A stretch of 14,294 bases of DNA from CAVALG01 sp963589585 (GTDB lineage: Bacteria > Bacillota > Clostridia > Oscillospirales > Acutalibacteraceae), in NCBI GenBank assembly GCA_963589585.1, contig CAVALG010000059.1:1-14294 (forward strand), read 5' to 3'. Positions 7,438 to 14,294 of this stretch are shown here, piece by piece (the first letter of the stretch is position 1; the number at the start of each line of letters is the position of its first letter). The position numbers and the translations under genes were made by a program. A model generated the notes under the pieces. The model did not search any database and was not told the DNA's origin. It saw only the letters and a list, made by a program, of their open reading frames with translations.

Positions 7438-9422
7438 TTTTGCCCCTCCTTAACTGTTCTTTCAAAAATGAAATTGTTGTAAATCTTTTTCATCGGAACT
7501 AATGCCGATTGTGATGTTTTTTCCTCAAAAGCTGTTTTATTAATCGGTATTTGTCCGTCATTTGATTTAGATATCATCAATGTATTTTGATAAACATTGC
7601 CGAGCATCCACGAAAGCAGTTTTTCGGCGGCTTTAATTTCCGCTTGGCTGCCGTTTCCGACGCTCCACTCATATGTAAATTTACAATGTATCTCCCTATT
7701 ATCGGGATAAACGAATTTCTTTTGATAATTTGTAAGAGTTTCTTTAACTTTATTTATCGACATAGTTGATGACAGCATAACCGAAGCTGTATTTTCTTCG
7801 TTATTCATAAAACTCTCATACGACAAAAAGTCTTCTTGGTTATAATCCTGTTTCAGAAGGTCTTTATGCGTGTCATCATAGGCAATTTTCGACGCCTTTC
7901 CGAAATCGCTGACGGAACTGAAATAATCACTTGTGTAATCAATGGATTCCGCACCGTTTGTAACTACAAATGCCATAGGAACTTCAAACGCCAGCGGAAC
8001 TTTTTTGTGTGCCGAATAATAATTGTTATACTGTTCGATAAACAAGCATCCTTTTGCCGGTTGTGACTGCAATACATTATCGGCGTCGGTTGCGTTTTTA
8101 AGCAGTTCATCGGAAACATCGGTGCTTTCAAACAAGGTTGGTAATCTGTTTTGCTTAGACGCGGCGGTAATTTTTGCAGCATAATCATCTGCCGGTATAG
8201 CTTTGAGTTCTATATTGACATTCGGAAACTTTTTTGTAAAATCCGCCTTTATGCTTTCCATTGCCGCTTTTTCCGATGAATTATCTTCTACCGAAAACCA
8301 GACCGAAACCGTTGCACTTTTTAAAGTTTCCTCTGCTTTTTTAGATGTGTAGGAATTAAAAACAAATGCACCAACAAATGCTAAGGCGATAACAGCGGCA
8401 AAAATACCGGTGAATCTTCTTCGCTTGCGCAGTTTTTTCTCTTTAGCAAGGGTTAAAACCTTTTTTTCACCGTTTATTGCCTTAAGAAAATCGGCTGCTG
8501 TTTTAAATCGCATATGTTTTTCAACCGCGATGGCTTTCATAACAGCATTGCTTAAATTTTCCGGGATAGATTTATCAATTTCGTGAGGTGACAACACAGT
8601 ATCTTCTATTTTTCGATTTGTTGATTCTTCGGGTTTTACACCCGTTAGCATAACATACAATGTAGCCCCGATAGCGTAAACATCCGTCCACGGTCCGATA
8701 CCTTTTGTATTGTCATACTGTTCTACCGGAGAATATCCCGGTTTAAGGATAATGTCAATAACATCGTCGGTACTGTCGGCGAGTTTGGCGGCTCCGAGAT
8801 CAAGCAACTTTATTTTTATATCCTTACCCGAACATATATATATATTATCCGGAGCCACATCTCTGTGGATAATCCCCTGATCATGCAGTGAAATCAGCGC
8901 ATTACCTACCTCGTTAGCTACATACAAGGCAAACTCCGGATCCGTTTTTCCTCCGTTTTTGCGAAGATATTCATTAAGCGGCATACCGTTAAGCAATTCC
9001 ATAACTATATATGCCGTGCCGTTTTCTTCAAAAAATTCAAAAACATTCGGTATACTGCGATGATTACCGAACTTAGCCATATTTCTTGCCTCAGCCAGAA
9101 ATCGCTTTTTTCTGTATTCAAATTCCGACGCAGTCTTTTTGTTTACAATAATGTTCTTTTCTCCAGCGGCACGAGTCATAAGCCTGCTTGCAAAGAATTC
9201 TTTTACCGCAACAACCGTCTCCAGTTTGGCATCCCACGCTTTATAAATTATTCCGAATCCACCCGAACCGACAGCTCTGCCTAAAATGTAGCGCCCGCCC
9301 AATACAGTCCCGGGATACAGATGAATCGGCTCTACGGGCGTGCTGTTCTTGATCTCTCCGCAAAACGGACACAGATCATATTGATCGTCATACTCTTTAA
9401 AACAAGAAAAGCATCTGTTCAT
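7434..9422 (-). CDS. Transmembrane Ser/Thr kinase fused to an extracellular family-1 solute-binding domain
   Basis: The protein is 662 aa. Order of parts: N-terminal zinc ribbon (Cys 4, 7, 18, 21); Hanks kinase domain (about 45-318) with glycine loop GSGGFG (52-57), Lys74, HRDVAPDN (186-193) and DLG in place of DFG (208-210); basic segment (KKLRKRRR, 329-336); membrane helix (about 338-356); and an outer domain (about 370-650). The outer domain has the marks of a family-1 ABC solute-binding protein (MalE/UgpB type): 'TVSVWFSVED' at the start, then 'IKADFTKKFPNVNIELK', 'LPTLFE', and near the end 'AAEKLLSWMLG' and 'GQIPINKTAF'. It lacks its own signal peptide because the kinase helix anchors it. 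I infer a receptor kinase whose ligand is bound outside and whose signal is passed to the cytoplasmic kinase. GGAGG lies 8 bp before the ATG. The FHA gene ends 14 bp upstream, and the PASTA kinase starts inside the stop codon, so all three are probably one unit. Confidence 0.93.
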   Translation of the reverse strand: MNRCFSCFKEYDDQYDLCPFCGEIKNSTPVEPIHLYPGTVLGGRYILGRAVGSGGFGIIYKAWDAKLETVVAVKEFFASRLMTRAAGEKNIIVNKKTASEFEYRKKRFLAEARNMAKFGNHRSIPNVFEFFEENGTAYIVMELLNGMPLNEYLRKNGGKTDPEFALYVANEVGNALISLHDQGIIHRDVAPDNIYICSGKDIKIKLLDLGAAKLADSTDDVIDIILKPGYSPVEQYDNTKGIGPWTDVYAIGATLYVMLTGVKPEESTNRKIEDTVLSPHEIDKSIPENLSNAVMKAIAVEKHMRFKTAADFLKAINGEKKVLTLAKEKKLRKRRRFTGIFAAVIALAFVGAFVFNSYTSKKAEETLKSATVSVWFSVEDNSSEKAAMESIKADFTKKFPNVNIELKAIPADDYAAKITAASKQNRLPTLFESTDVSDELLKNATDADNVLQSQPAKGCLFIEQYNNYYSAHKKVPLAFEVPMAFVVTNGAESIDYTSDYFSSVSDFGKASKIAYDDTHKDLLKQDYNQEDFLSYESFMNNEENTASVMLSSTMSINKVKETLTNYQKKFVYPDNREIHCKFTYEWSVGNGSQAEIKAAEKLLSWMLGNVYQNTLMISKSNDGQIPINKTAFEEKTSQSALVPMKKIYNNFIFERTVKEGQK

Positions 9423-9436
9423 TTATATTTCCTCCG

Positions 9437-10360
9437 CTAATTTCCCATATAATCTTCCCAAGAAAAGTCTTGACCGCACAACGGAATGAAAATGAATATT
9501 CCGTCCCCGAATTCAATTTTATCTTTTGAATTCAGCCGATGCGATTCCATAATATTTTCATCATTCAAATAAGCAAGGCCGGTGCCTTCCCCGGGCTGGA
9601 TAAAAAATTCTCTTTTCTTCGGTTCATATGTAATCCACGCATGCTTTTCTCTGGAAATTGTGTTTTCCATTGTTATAGCAATCCTGTTGTTTTCAGATCT
9701 GCCTACTGAATTTCTTCCGGCATAGATATTAAAACCTTCACCGAAGTGCGCTCCCTTTATACACACAAGCCAACCTACAACAGGATCGTTTACAGCAGGT
9801 TTGGCAATTTCTTTGTCTGTTGCTGTAATGTGAAAAAATCCGACTGTTTTATCTTGACTGTCAAATGAAACCTTGCGTATTTCATCCGCCAGATTACTGC
9901 TTTTATTTGCCGTTTCTACGGTCGGAAACTGCTGATCAAAGCGTTTATCGGTTTTGTTGTCTGTTTCCGGACATTCTGCATTATGGTTTCTACTTATACT
10001 GTCTTTATCCGCATTTGAAAAGTTTGCGTCATCCTCTTTATCTGTGTGGATATCATCCGTAAAAGACAAATTATTATTACCGTTTTGAATTACAGGAATA
10101 GATACACCGCCGTTTTCATTTCCGTCTGCAGCGTGTTCATCACCAAATATTCCGAAAGTTTTACCTATGGTTCTGTCGGGCACCTGCGCAATTTCTATAT
10201 TTCCAGCCGCATTTTTGCCCCAAAACCTGTGCGATTTCTTTGCGGGTTTAGCATTTTCCGCCTCGGTGACAAAACTTAACGGTTTGGCCCCGCAATGGGG
10301 GCATACTGGGTACTTATCCGCATCATAAAAATGACCGTTTTCACATTTTGTAACATTCAT
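9437..10360 (-). CDS. FHA-domain phosphothreonine reader with N-terminal zinc knuckle
   Basis: I chose the ATG at 10360 (307 aa). It has AGGTGA 7 bp upstream and puts the zinc-binding segment at the N-terminus (Cys 6, His 10, Cys 20, Cys 23). A further in-frame start at 10438 would add 26 residues without a good site. The middle (about 30-185) is low-complexity, rich in Asp/Asn, and contains KTFGIF (67-72) and KTVGFF (171-176). The C-terminal FHA domain (about 192-300) shows the phosphothreonine-pocket signature: G220-R221-S222, N225-R226, then S236-R237-x-x-H240. FHA domains bind phosphothreonine peptides, so this is the reader for the neighbouring kinases. Its two internal K-T-x-G motifs may be phosphorylated and bind its own FHA domain, by analogy with the autoinhibition known for GarA/OdhI; that is inference. 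A 109-bp gap precedes it. Confidence 0.95.
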   Translation of the reverse strand: MNVTKCENGHFYDADKYPVCPHCGAKPLSFVTEAENAKPAKKSHRFWGKNAAGNIEIAQVPDRTIGKTFGIFGDEHAADGNENGGVSIPVIQNGNNNLSFTDDIHTDKEDDANFSNADKDSISRNHNAECPETDNKTDKRFDQQFPTVETANKSSNLADEIRKVSFDSQDKTVGFFHITATDKEIAKPAVNDPVVGWLVCIKGAHFGEGFNIYAGRNSVGRSENNRIAITMENTISREKHAWITYEPKKREFFIQPGEGTGLAYLNDENIMESHRLNSKDKIEFGDGIFIFIPLCGQDFSWEDYMGN

Positions 10361-10395
10361 AATTAACTCACCTTTCCTAAAAAATACCGATACTA

Positions 10396-10410
10396 TTAAC
10401 AGACAGTTAA
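10396..10410. promoter_or_regulatory. TTAAC-N5-GTTAA inverted repeat upstream of the FHA gene
   Basis: A perfect 5-bp inverted repeat with a 5-bp spacer lies 36 bp before the FHA start, in the 109-bp gap (10361-10469). It could be an operator. No convincing -35/-10 pair is visible around it, so the FHA gene may simply be read through from the phosphatases. Confidence 0.2.
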
Positions 10411-10469
10411 ACCCTAACACATAATGTTCAAACTGCAATTCAAAGTGTTCTTGCCGCAGAAAGCAAAAA

Positions 10470-11269
10470 TCACTTTATGCGAACTACCGCCACTGTCATA
10501 TTATCTCTTTTAATATTTTCACTCTTTGACACTTTTTTTGCTTTAAGTTCCAATGCTTGCAGCGCCTCTTTTATGTTGCTGAAATTATCTATTATTCTGC
10601 GTATCACATCATTGTCAAGCAATTTATACAGACCGTCGCTCATCAGCACTATTCTGTCANNNNNNNNNNTAATTCAAACGGTGTCTCATTAATATCAATT
10701 TTAGGGAACCCATTAAGACCCAAAAAACTTATCAACGCTTCACCGAGAATTATTTTTCGATTATATTCTTCCTGTGAAATTGTATTTGATTCTAATTGAG
10801 AGTCAAGCATTGATTTATATGTATGGTCAGATGTTATTTGTACAAATTCGCCGTTTCTGAAAACATATATGCGACTGTCTCCCACCGAAAACCAATGCAA
10901 AAATCTGTTTTTTATATATACACTGACAATCGTAGAGCCTGCATTTAGACGATTGCCATTTTCATCGGATAACAACGCTATTTTAGAATCGGCATTTTTT
11001 ATTGCTTCTAAAACAACGCTTGTCATATTATCATTAGGGTAACAGTCATTATATGCCCTTGAAATTATTTCAGTGGCTAATGTGCTTGCAAGTTTTCCGC
11101 CGTTATGACCACCCATGCCGTCACACACGGTTACTAACCCCTCATCGCTTTTAATATCCGCGCACGCACTGTCCTGCTGTTCCTCGCGGTCGCCCAATGC
11201 AGAAGCAACCGTTACTTCAAAATAGGCATTTTCATCAGAAAACGAATAATTATCTTTATAACTTTGCAT
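10470..11269 (-). CDS. PP2C-family Ser/Thr phosphatase (interrupted by an assembly gap)
   Basis: The N-terminal part gives 200 aa from the ATG at 11269 (a GTG at 11275 is an alternative). It has PP2C metal-binding and core motifs: 'GDREEQQDS', 'DGMGGH', 'AGST' and 'GDSRIY'. After ten Ns (10660-10669) the rest is found in another frame: 'DRIVLMSDGLY' up to 'RDNMTVAVV', 62 aa ending with TGA at 10470-10472. Joined, this is a complete single-domain PP2C of roughly 265 aa, the usual size. The frame change disappears if the true number of missing bases is 2 modulo 3, so I treat it as an assembly artefact, not a pseudogene. It reverses Ser/Thr phosphorylation, most likely by the kinases encoded here. 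It starts 15 bp after the other PP2C gene. No membrane segment or zinc ribbon is present. Confidence 0.9.
10660..10669. other. 10-N assembly gap within PP2C gene
   Basis: Ten Ns interrupt the phosphatase between 'ETPFEL' and 'DRIVLMSDGL'. The two sides are in different frames when the gap is counted as 10. A true missing length of 2, 5, 8 or 11 bases would restore the frame, and PP2C relatives usually have a few residues ending in Gly just before this Asp. Confidence 0.95.
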
Positions 11270-11284
11270 ACGCACCGCTGCTTT

Positions 11285-12007
11285 CTATTCATTCCAGACG
11301 GCAATAGCCGAATAGTTATCCATATTGCGCCCTTTGCCCTTTTGTTTAACGATATCTGCCATTGAAATCAACCATTCGTTCGGTGCAACCGATTTTTTTA
11401 ACAGCCTGCACATTTCATCTTCATCTACCAGTTCCCAAAATCCGTCTGAACACAGAAGGAATGCCTGACATTTTTTAAGCGATATAGGCCGCATAAGTTC
11501 ATACATCGGTTCTTCCCATTCAATGCCCATTACCCTTAAAACAATGTTTCTTTCAGGATGATTCCTTATTTCGCGTTCTTTGATTTCTTTTGAGAGAACC
11601 AACATTTGAGGAATGCTGTGATCCAATGTTCTTAACTTTACTTTATTATTTTTAAAAACATAAAGCCTTGAATCACCGATATGCCCGATATATGCGTTTT
11701 TTTCATCGGTTACCAATGCGACTGCCGTTGTTTTCATTTTTTGAGTGGCACGGCGTTCTGCCTGTTCTGCCATAAGAATTTGTTGCGCAGCACTGAATGT
11801 TTGTCCTAAAAAATTAACCATATCATCACTTTTAAGGAATTGGTCACAAAAAACATCTTTGACCAGACTCGACGCAGCATCGCCCATACCGTGACCGCCT
11901 AAGCCGTCGCACAAAATAAAGCACGCATTATTTCCGTTTTCATAACACCCAACTGCATCCTCGTTTATTTCACGGTCACCTTTATTTGTAAAAGCAGCGT
12001 ATTTCAT
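11285..12007 (-). CDS. Second PP2C-family Ser/Thr phosphatase
   Basis: I chose the ATG at 12007 (240 aa), with GAGG 6 bp upstream formed from the end of the preceding gene. A GTG at 12019 overlapping that gene's TGA would add four residues. PP2C motifs are in order: 'GDREINED' (first metal-binding acid), 'DGLGGHG' (core metal site), 'GHIGDSRLY', 'DHS', 'LLCSDGFWE' and 'MDNYSAIAV' (last metal-binding Asp-Asn). The common G-S/T-T motif is replaced by 'KMKTTAVAL', but the metal ligands are kept, so activity is expected. It is clearly different from the PP2C encoded just downstream, not a recent duplicate. No membrane helix or zinc ribbon is seen. Position between the DUF805 protein and the other phosphatase fits one operon with the soluble kinase. 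Confidence 0.95.
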   Translation of the reverse strand: MKYAAFTNKGDREINEDAVGCYENGNNACFILCDGLGGHGMGDAASSLVKDVFCDQFLKSDDMVNFLGQTFSAAQQILMAEQAERRATQKMKTTAVALVTDEKNAYIGHIGDSRLYVFKNNKVKLRTLDHSIPQMLVLSKEIKEREIRNHPERNIVLRVMGIEWEEPMYELMRPISLKKCQAFLLCSDGFWELVDEDEMCRLLKKSVAPNEWLISMADIVKQKGKGRNMDNYSAIAVWNE

Positions 12008-12015
12008 TCTTTTCC

Positions 12016-12645
12016 TCACATACCTGTATTGATATAATGATTATACGGACCGTAACCCCACTGGTTATCACCGTCGCTGTCCGCACACATATATACAATT
12101 AAAATGATAAAACCGGCAATCGGAATTAAGCCCATAAGCATCCAAGGCCACGCCTTGCCCGTATCATGCAATCTTCTGACAAACAGTGAAAGACTCGGAA
12201 TCATAAATCCTATACTTATAATCGCACCTACAGGCGGTATATAAGCAGAAACAAAACGATTTAATAAAACCACAATAAAATTAAAGAGCACCACCCACCA
12301 ATATTCGCTTTTGGATGCCCTGCCGGTAAAATTCACATAATTTACAAAAAACAGTTTAACGGCTTCGCCGAATGAAACACCCATATGCGCAGCGCTTTCC
12401 CGCATATTTTTATTGTTATAGCCCTGATTTTGAGGCGGATAATTATACGGCGTGTAATTTTGCCCGTTATCAACAGGGGGCGGAGCAGATACGCCGTTTT
12501 GAAAATTCGGATTATTCTCAAAATTAAAAATGCCGATTGTTTTATCCGCAGTTTGTGACTGTTGCGGATGTTCCTGTTTGGCTCCGCAGTTTGTGCAAAA
12601 TACCGCACCGTCCTTTAATTCATTTCCGCATTGATTACAATACAC
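12016..12645 (-). CDS. Zinc-ribbon DUF805 membrane protein with K-T-I-G-I-F motif
   Basis: I chose the GTG at 12645 (209 aa) because GGAGG lies 8 bp upstream and the protein then opens directly with a zinc ribbon (Cys 3, 6, 17, 20). A longer frame from 12675 would place the ribosome binding site inside the coding region. After the ribbon comes DKTIGIF (34-40), then a Pro/Asn/Gln/Tyr-rich linker (about 41-80). A DUF805-type membrane domain follows (about 95-200), with 'GRASKSEYWW', about three membrane helices, 'FVRRLHDTGKAW' and the closing Asp-Gly-Asp/Gly-Tyr-Gly-Pro region. DUF805 function is unknown. The linker motif resembles those in the FHA protein, so this may be a membrane docking partner phosphorylated by the kinases and bound by the FHA domain (inference). 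Its stop is 9 bp before the chosen phosphatase start. Confidence 0.93.
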   Translation of the reverse strand: MYCNQCGNELKDGAVFCTNCGAKQEHPQQSQTADKTIGIFNFENNPNFQNGVSAPPPVDNGQNYTPYNYPPQNQGYNNKNMRESAAHMGVSFGEAVKLFFVNYVNFTGRASKSEYWWVVLFNFIVVLLNRFVSAYIPPVGAIISIGFMIPSLSLFVRRLHDTGKAWPWMLMGLIPIAGFIILIVYMCADSDGDNQWGYGPYNHYINTGM

Positions 12646-12653
12646 TGTAAATT

Positions 12654-12658
12654 CCTCC
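12654..12658 (-). promoter_or_regulatory. Ribosome binding site deciding the GTG start at 12645
   Basis: The minus strand has GGAGG 8 bp before the GTG. It excludes the further upstream start at 12675, which has no comparable site. Confidence 0.7.
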
Positions 12659-12699
12659 GTTTTTAACCGAAACATACTGTTTGGTTTAATTAAAATATA

Positions 12700-14098
12700 T
12701 TATTTTAGTTTTCTGCCGCACTTAAAGCAAAAATTACTTTCCAGAGCGGCAAGCGATCCGCAAGATGGGCAAGGGATCTTTTTTTGAATGGTATTAATCG
12801 ACTCCAGATTATTGCCGCATTTCAAACAATACCTATCCCCAAAATCATTAATTGCTCCGCACTTTGGGCAAACGATCCTGTCATCTTCACTGCCGCACCC
12901 ACCGTGTACATCCGCCCGCTTTTGCAATTCTTCGGGTTTAATAAATTTTTGCCCGCATTTAAGGCAAAATTCATCGTTTGCATCGGCAGCAACTCCGCAA
13001 TTGGGGCAAATAAACCGAGGTGTGTTGCCGTATTCGGAATTTTTGCCATTCGCCACACTTACGGTTTCTTTTGCAATTCCGAATTCAGCAATAGCGTTAA
13101 GAAGTTCATCGGTGTCTTTTGCACTCGGCTGTTCCTCGGCAAAGCCGCTTTTCACCTCCCCCGTTCCGTCATCAAGCAGCAAAACATCAATTGAAGATAA
13201 ATCGGCTTTCATCTGTTCGGCTCTCCCGTAACGCTCGGAACTGTTGTAAGAACAGGCTTTTAAAATTATTTCATTTAATTCGTAATTAACGCCGGGGATC
13301 GGCAAAATCGTTTCGCCGGTCATTCTTCTTACCAAAGCCTCACTCTTATCGTTAAACTTAATAGGCTGCGGATATCGCGGAAGAAAAGGCTCCCGGTTAT
13401 TATTAAGAAGACGATACATAACAATACCCAAAGAATACAAGTCGACATCAAAACCGTATTTTTCACTTTTGTAAACCTCGGGAGCCATATATGTGTATGT
13501 ACCTTTTTTAGAAAGTCCCGATGACGCTTTTTCTATTGTTCGTGCAACACCGAAATCGCCAAGTTTAAAATTTCCGAATTGATCTATAAAAATGTTATCC
13601 GGTTTTATATCACGATGGATGATTTTTTGTTTGTGGCAAACTTCCAAAGCGGAGCAAAGATCAACCGCAAGTTTGAGTACATCTCNNNNNNNNNNTTTGC
13701 GTTAAACCGTTGTGCCTTATAAAGGATGGAAGGTCGGTCAAAAGTTCCATTCTTATCAGAATATCCCAACCGAAAGAATCTTGATGTTTCACAACCGCGT
13801 AGTCTTCATAACCGACAGCGTTTACATTGCCTTTCAACTTTGACATAACGGCAATTTCCCGAACAAATTCTTCAACCAATCCTTTAAAATATTCAGTTGC
13901 CCCGTCCCTGTCCATACCGTCATTTTTCGCACTTTGCAGTTCGGCTTTGGACGATGGAATAGAAATAACTTTCAAAGCACAGTGCTCTTCAATACCAAAG
14001 TTGTTTCTGACTATTTCGTATACTTTTCCAAAACTGCCTTCGCCTATCAACCTGACAATATTCCAGTCAGGCCAGATGTTTTGAATGTAGTTATACAT
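12700..14098 (-). CDS. Soluble Ser/Thr kinase with three C-terminal zinc ribbons (crosses an assembly gap)
   Basis: The ATG at 14098 has GAGG 6 bp upstream (a TTG at 14110 is the longer alternative). The first 134 residues carry the kinase N-lobe: glycine loop GEGSFG (19-24), Lys43 in 'ALKVI', and helix-C Glu near 81. Ten Ns follow (13686-13695). The frame then resumes with 'DVLKLAVDLC', HRDIKPDN, DFG and 'GTYTYMAPE', all canonical. If no bases are missing at the gap, the two halves join exactly in frame (Gln-Arg-Asp) to give about 462 aa. The C-terminal part has three zinc ribbons of the CPxCG...FCxKCG type with no membrane helix, so the enzyme should be cytoplasmic. Unlike the two membrane kinases here, it keeps the catalytic-loop Lys and has its ribbons at the C-terminus. 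It is 27 bp downstream of the DUF4176-like gene and probably belongs to the same operon. Confidence 0.93.
13686..13695. other. 10-N assembly gap within kinase gene, probably of true length zero
   Basis: Removing the Ns joins CAA-A with GA-GAT to read Gln-Arg-Asp in frame, giving 'GLTQRDVLKLAVDLC', a normal kinase helix-D/E junction. The apparent frameshift is therefore an artefact of the placeholder. Confidence 0.85.
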
Positions 14099-14125
14099 AT
14101 TTAGCCTCAATTATCTTGCACATAA

Positions 14126-14294
14126 TTATGATTCCATTTCCTTCTGAAGTTCGGATAAAAATGTGTTTCCATTTTCTTTGTATCCCTCAAACAGAACATC
14201 GGTAATATCCTTGTGATTAAATAAAAACAGTTTGCTTGACTCGGTTAAACCACTGGGAAATACCGTTCCTGCATACTGATAGCAAGTATTGCTT
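14126..14294 (-). CDS. C-terminal fragment of a DUF4176-like protein (start outside window)
   Basis: An open frame enters from the right edge and ends with TAA at 14126-14128, giving the last 55 residues. The pattern 'YQYAGTVFPSG', 'LFLFNHKDI' and 'VLFEGY', followed by an acidic/amphipathic tail, resembles the C-terminal half of DUF4176 proteins, from memory of that family. DUF4176 genes occur in Firmicutes type VII secretion (WXG100/LXG) operons. It ends 27 bp before the soluble kinase start, so co-transcription is likely. The fragment is short and the family call rests on motif recall only. Confidence 0.65.
   Translation of the reverse strand, partial: SNTCYQYAGTVFPSGLTESSKLFLFNHKDITDVLFEGYKENGNTFLSELQKEMES

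Noticed and set aside
10442..10476. Hairpin with AAAGTG/CACTTT arms at the end of the PP2C gene, possible terminator
   Set aside because: The stem is short and broken by a large internal loop, and no T-run follows on the minus strand.
10649..11275. Truncated phosphatase pseudogene
   Set aside because: The missing C-terminal motifs (SDGLY, RDNMT) are present just beyond the Ns in a shifted frame; an incorrect gap length explains it.
12692..12706. AT-only inverted repeat AAAATA-TAT-TATTTT at the kinase 3' end
   Set aside because: It is low-complexity AT sequence with no GC stem; such repeats arise by chance in AT-rich DNA.
12788..13231. Plus-strand open frame of about 147 codons
   Set aside because: It lies entirely antisense to the soluble kinase's C-terminal half, has no recognisable domain, and the minus-strand frame carries clear zinc ribbons.
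12700..13647. Separate kinase fragment starting in mid-domain
   Set aside because: It is the C-terminal part of the gene starting at 14098; without the Ns the two parts join in frame.

Overview
The window reads as an accessory-region piece of a low-GC Gram-positive (Firmicutes, probably gut-type Clostridia) genome. The signs are AT-rich but fully coding DNA, strong GGAGG-type ribosome binding sites, GTG and TTG starts, PASTA-type kinases, an InlB-type repeat, Big2 and SH3 wall-associated domains, and no outer-membrane genes. Two runs of exactly 10 Ns lie inside genes, which suggests a scaffolded draft or metagenomic assembly. All 11 genes are on the minus strand, so they are transcribed from the right edge to the left. 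I found no credible plus-strand gene, tRNA, rRNA, CRISPR array or mobile element.

Layout in order of transcription. (1) At the right edge is the C-terminus of a small protein resembling DUF4176, a family I associate with type VII secretion (WXG100/LXG) loci. (2) Next is a block of soluble kinase with three C-terminal zinc ribbons, a zinc-ribbon DUF805 membrane protein, and two PP2C phosphatases. (3) After 109 bp come an FHA protein with an N-terminal zinc knuckle, a transmembrane kinase whose outer domain is a family-1 solute-binding protein, and a transmembrane kinase with four PASTA domains, an InlB-type repeat and an aromatic-rich tail. The last two overlap by ATGA. (4) A 271-bp intergenic region holds a candidate promoter with a 14-bp palindrome across its -10. 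(5) It is followed by three membrane proteins without kinase domains, all starting with the same kind of zinc ribbon. The last carries SH3 and Big2 domains and runs off the left edge.

Together these look like a self-contained Ser/Thr phosphorylation module: three writers (kinases), two erasers (PP2C), one reader (FHA) and several membrane sensors or adaptors. Eight of the 11 proteins carry short CxxC...CxxC zinc ribbons on the cytoplasmic side, which act like a common tag. A short motif, K-T-[IVF]-G-[IF]-F, occurs in unstructured linkers of the FHA protein (twice) and the DUF805 protein (once), and is a candidate phospho-threonine ligand for the FHA domain. The outer domains (PASTA, SH3, Big2, solute-binding) point to sensing of cell wall and solutes. 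The DUF4176 neighbour hints that the module may serve a type VII secretion locus just outside the window. The parts belong to known families; the combination, the kinase/solute-binding fusion and the shared ribbon-plus-motif layout are what deserve follow-up.
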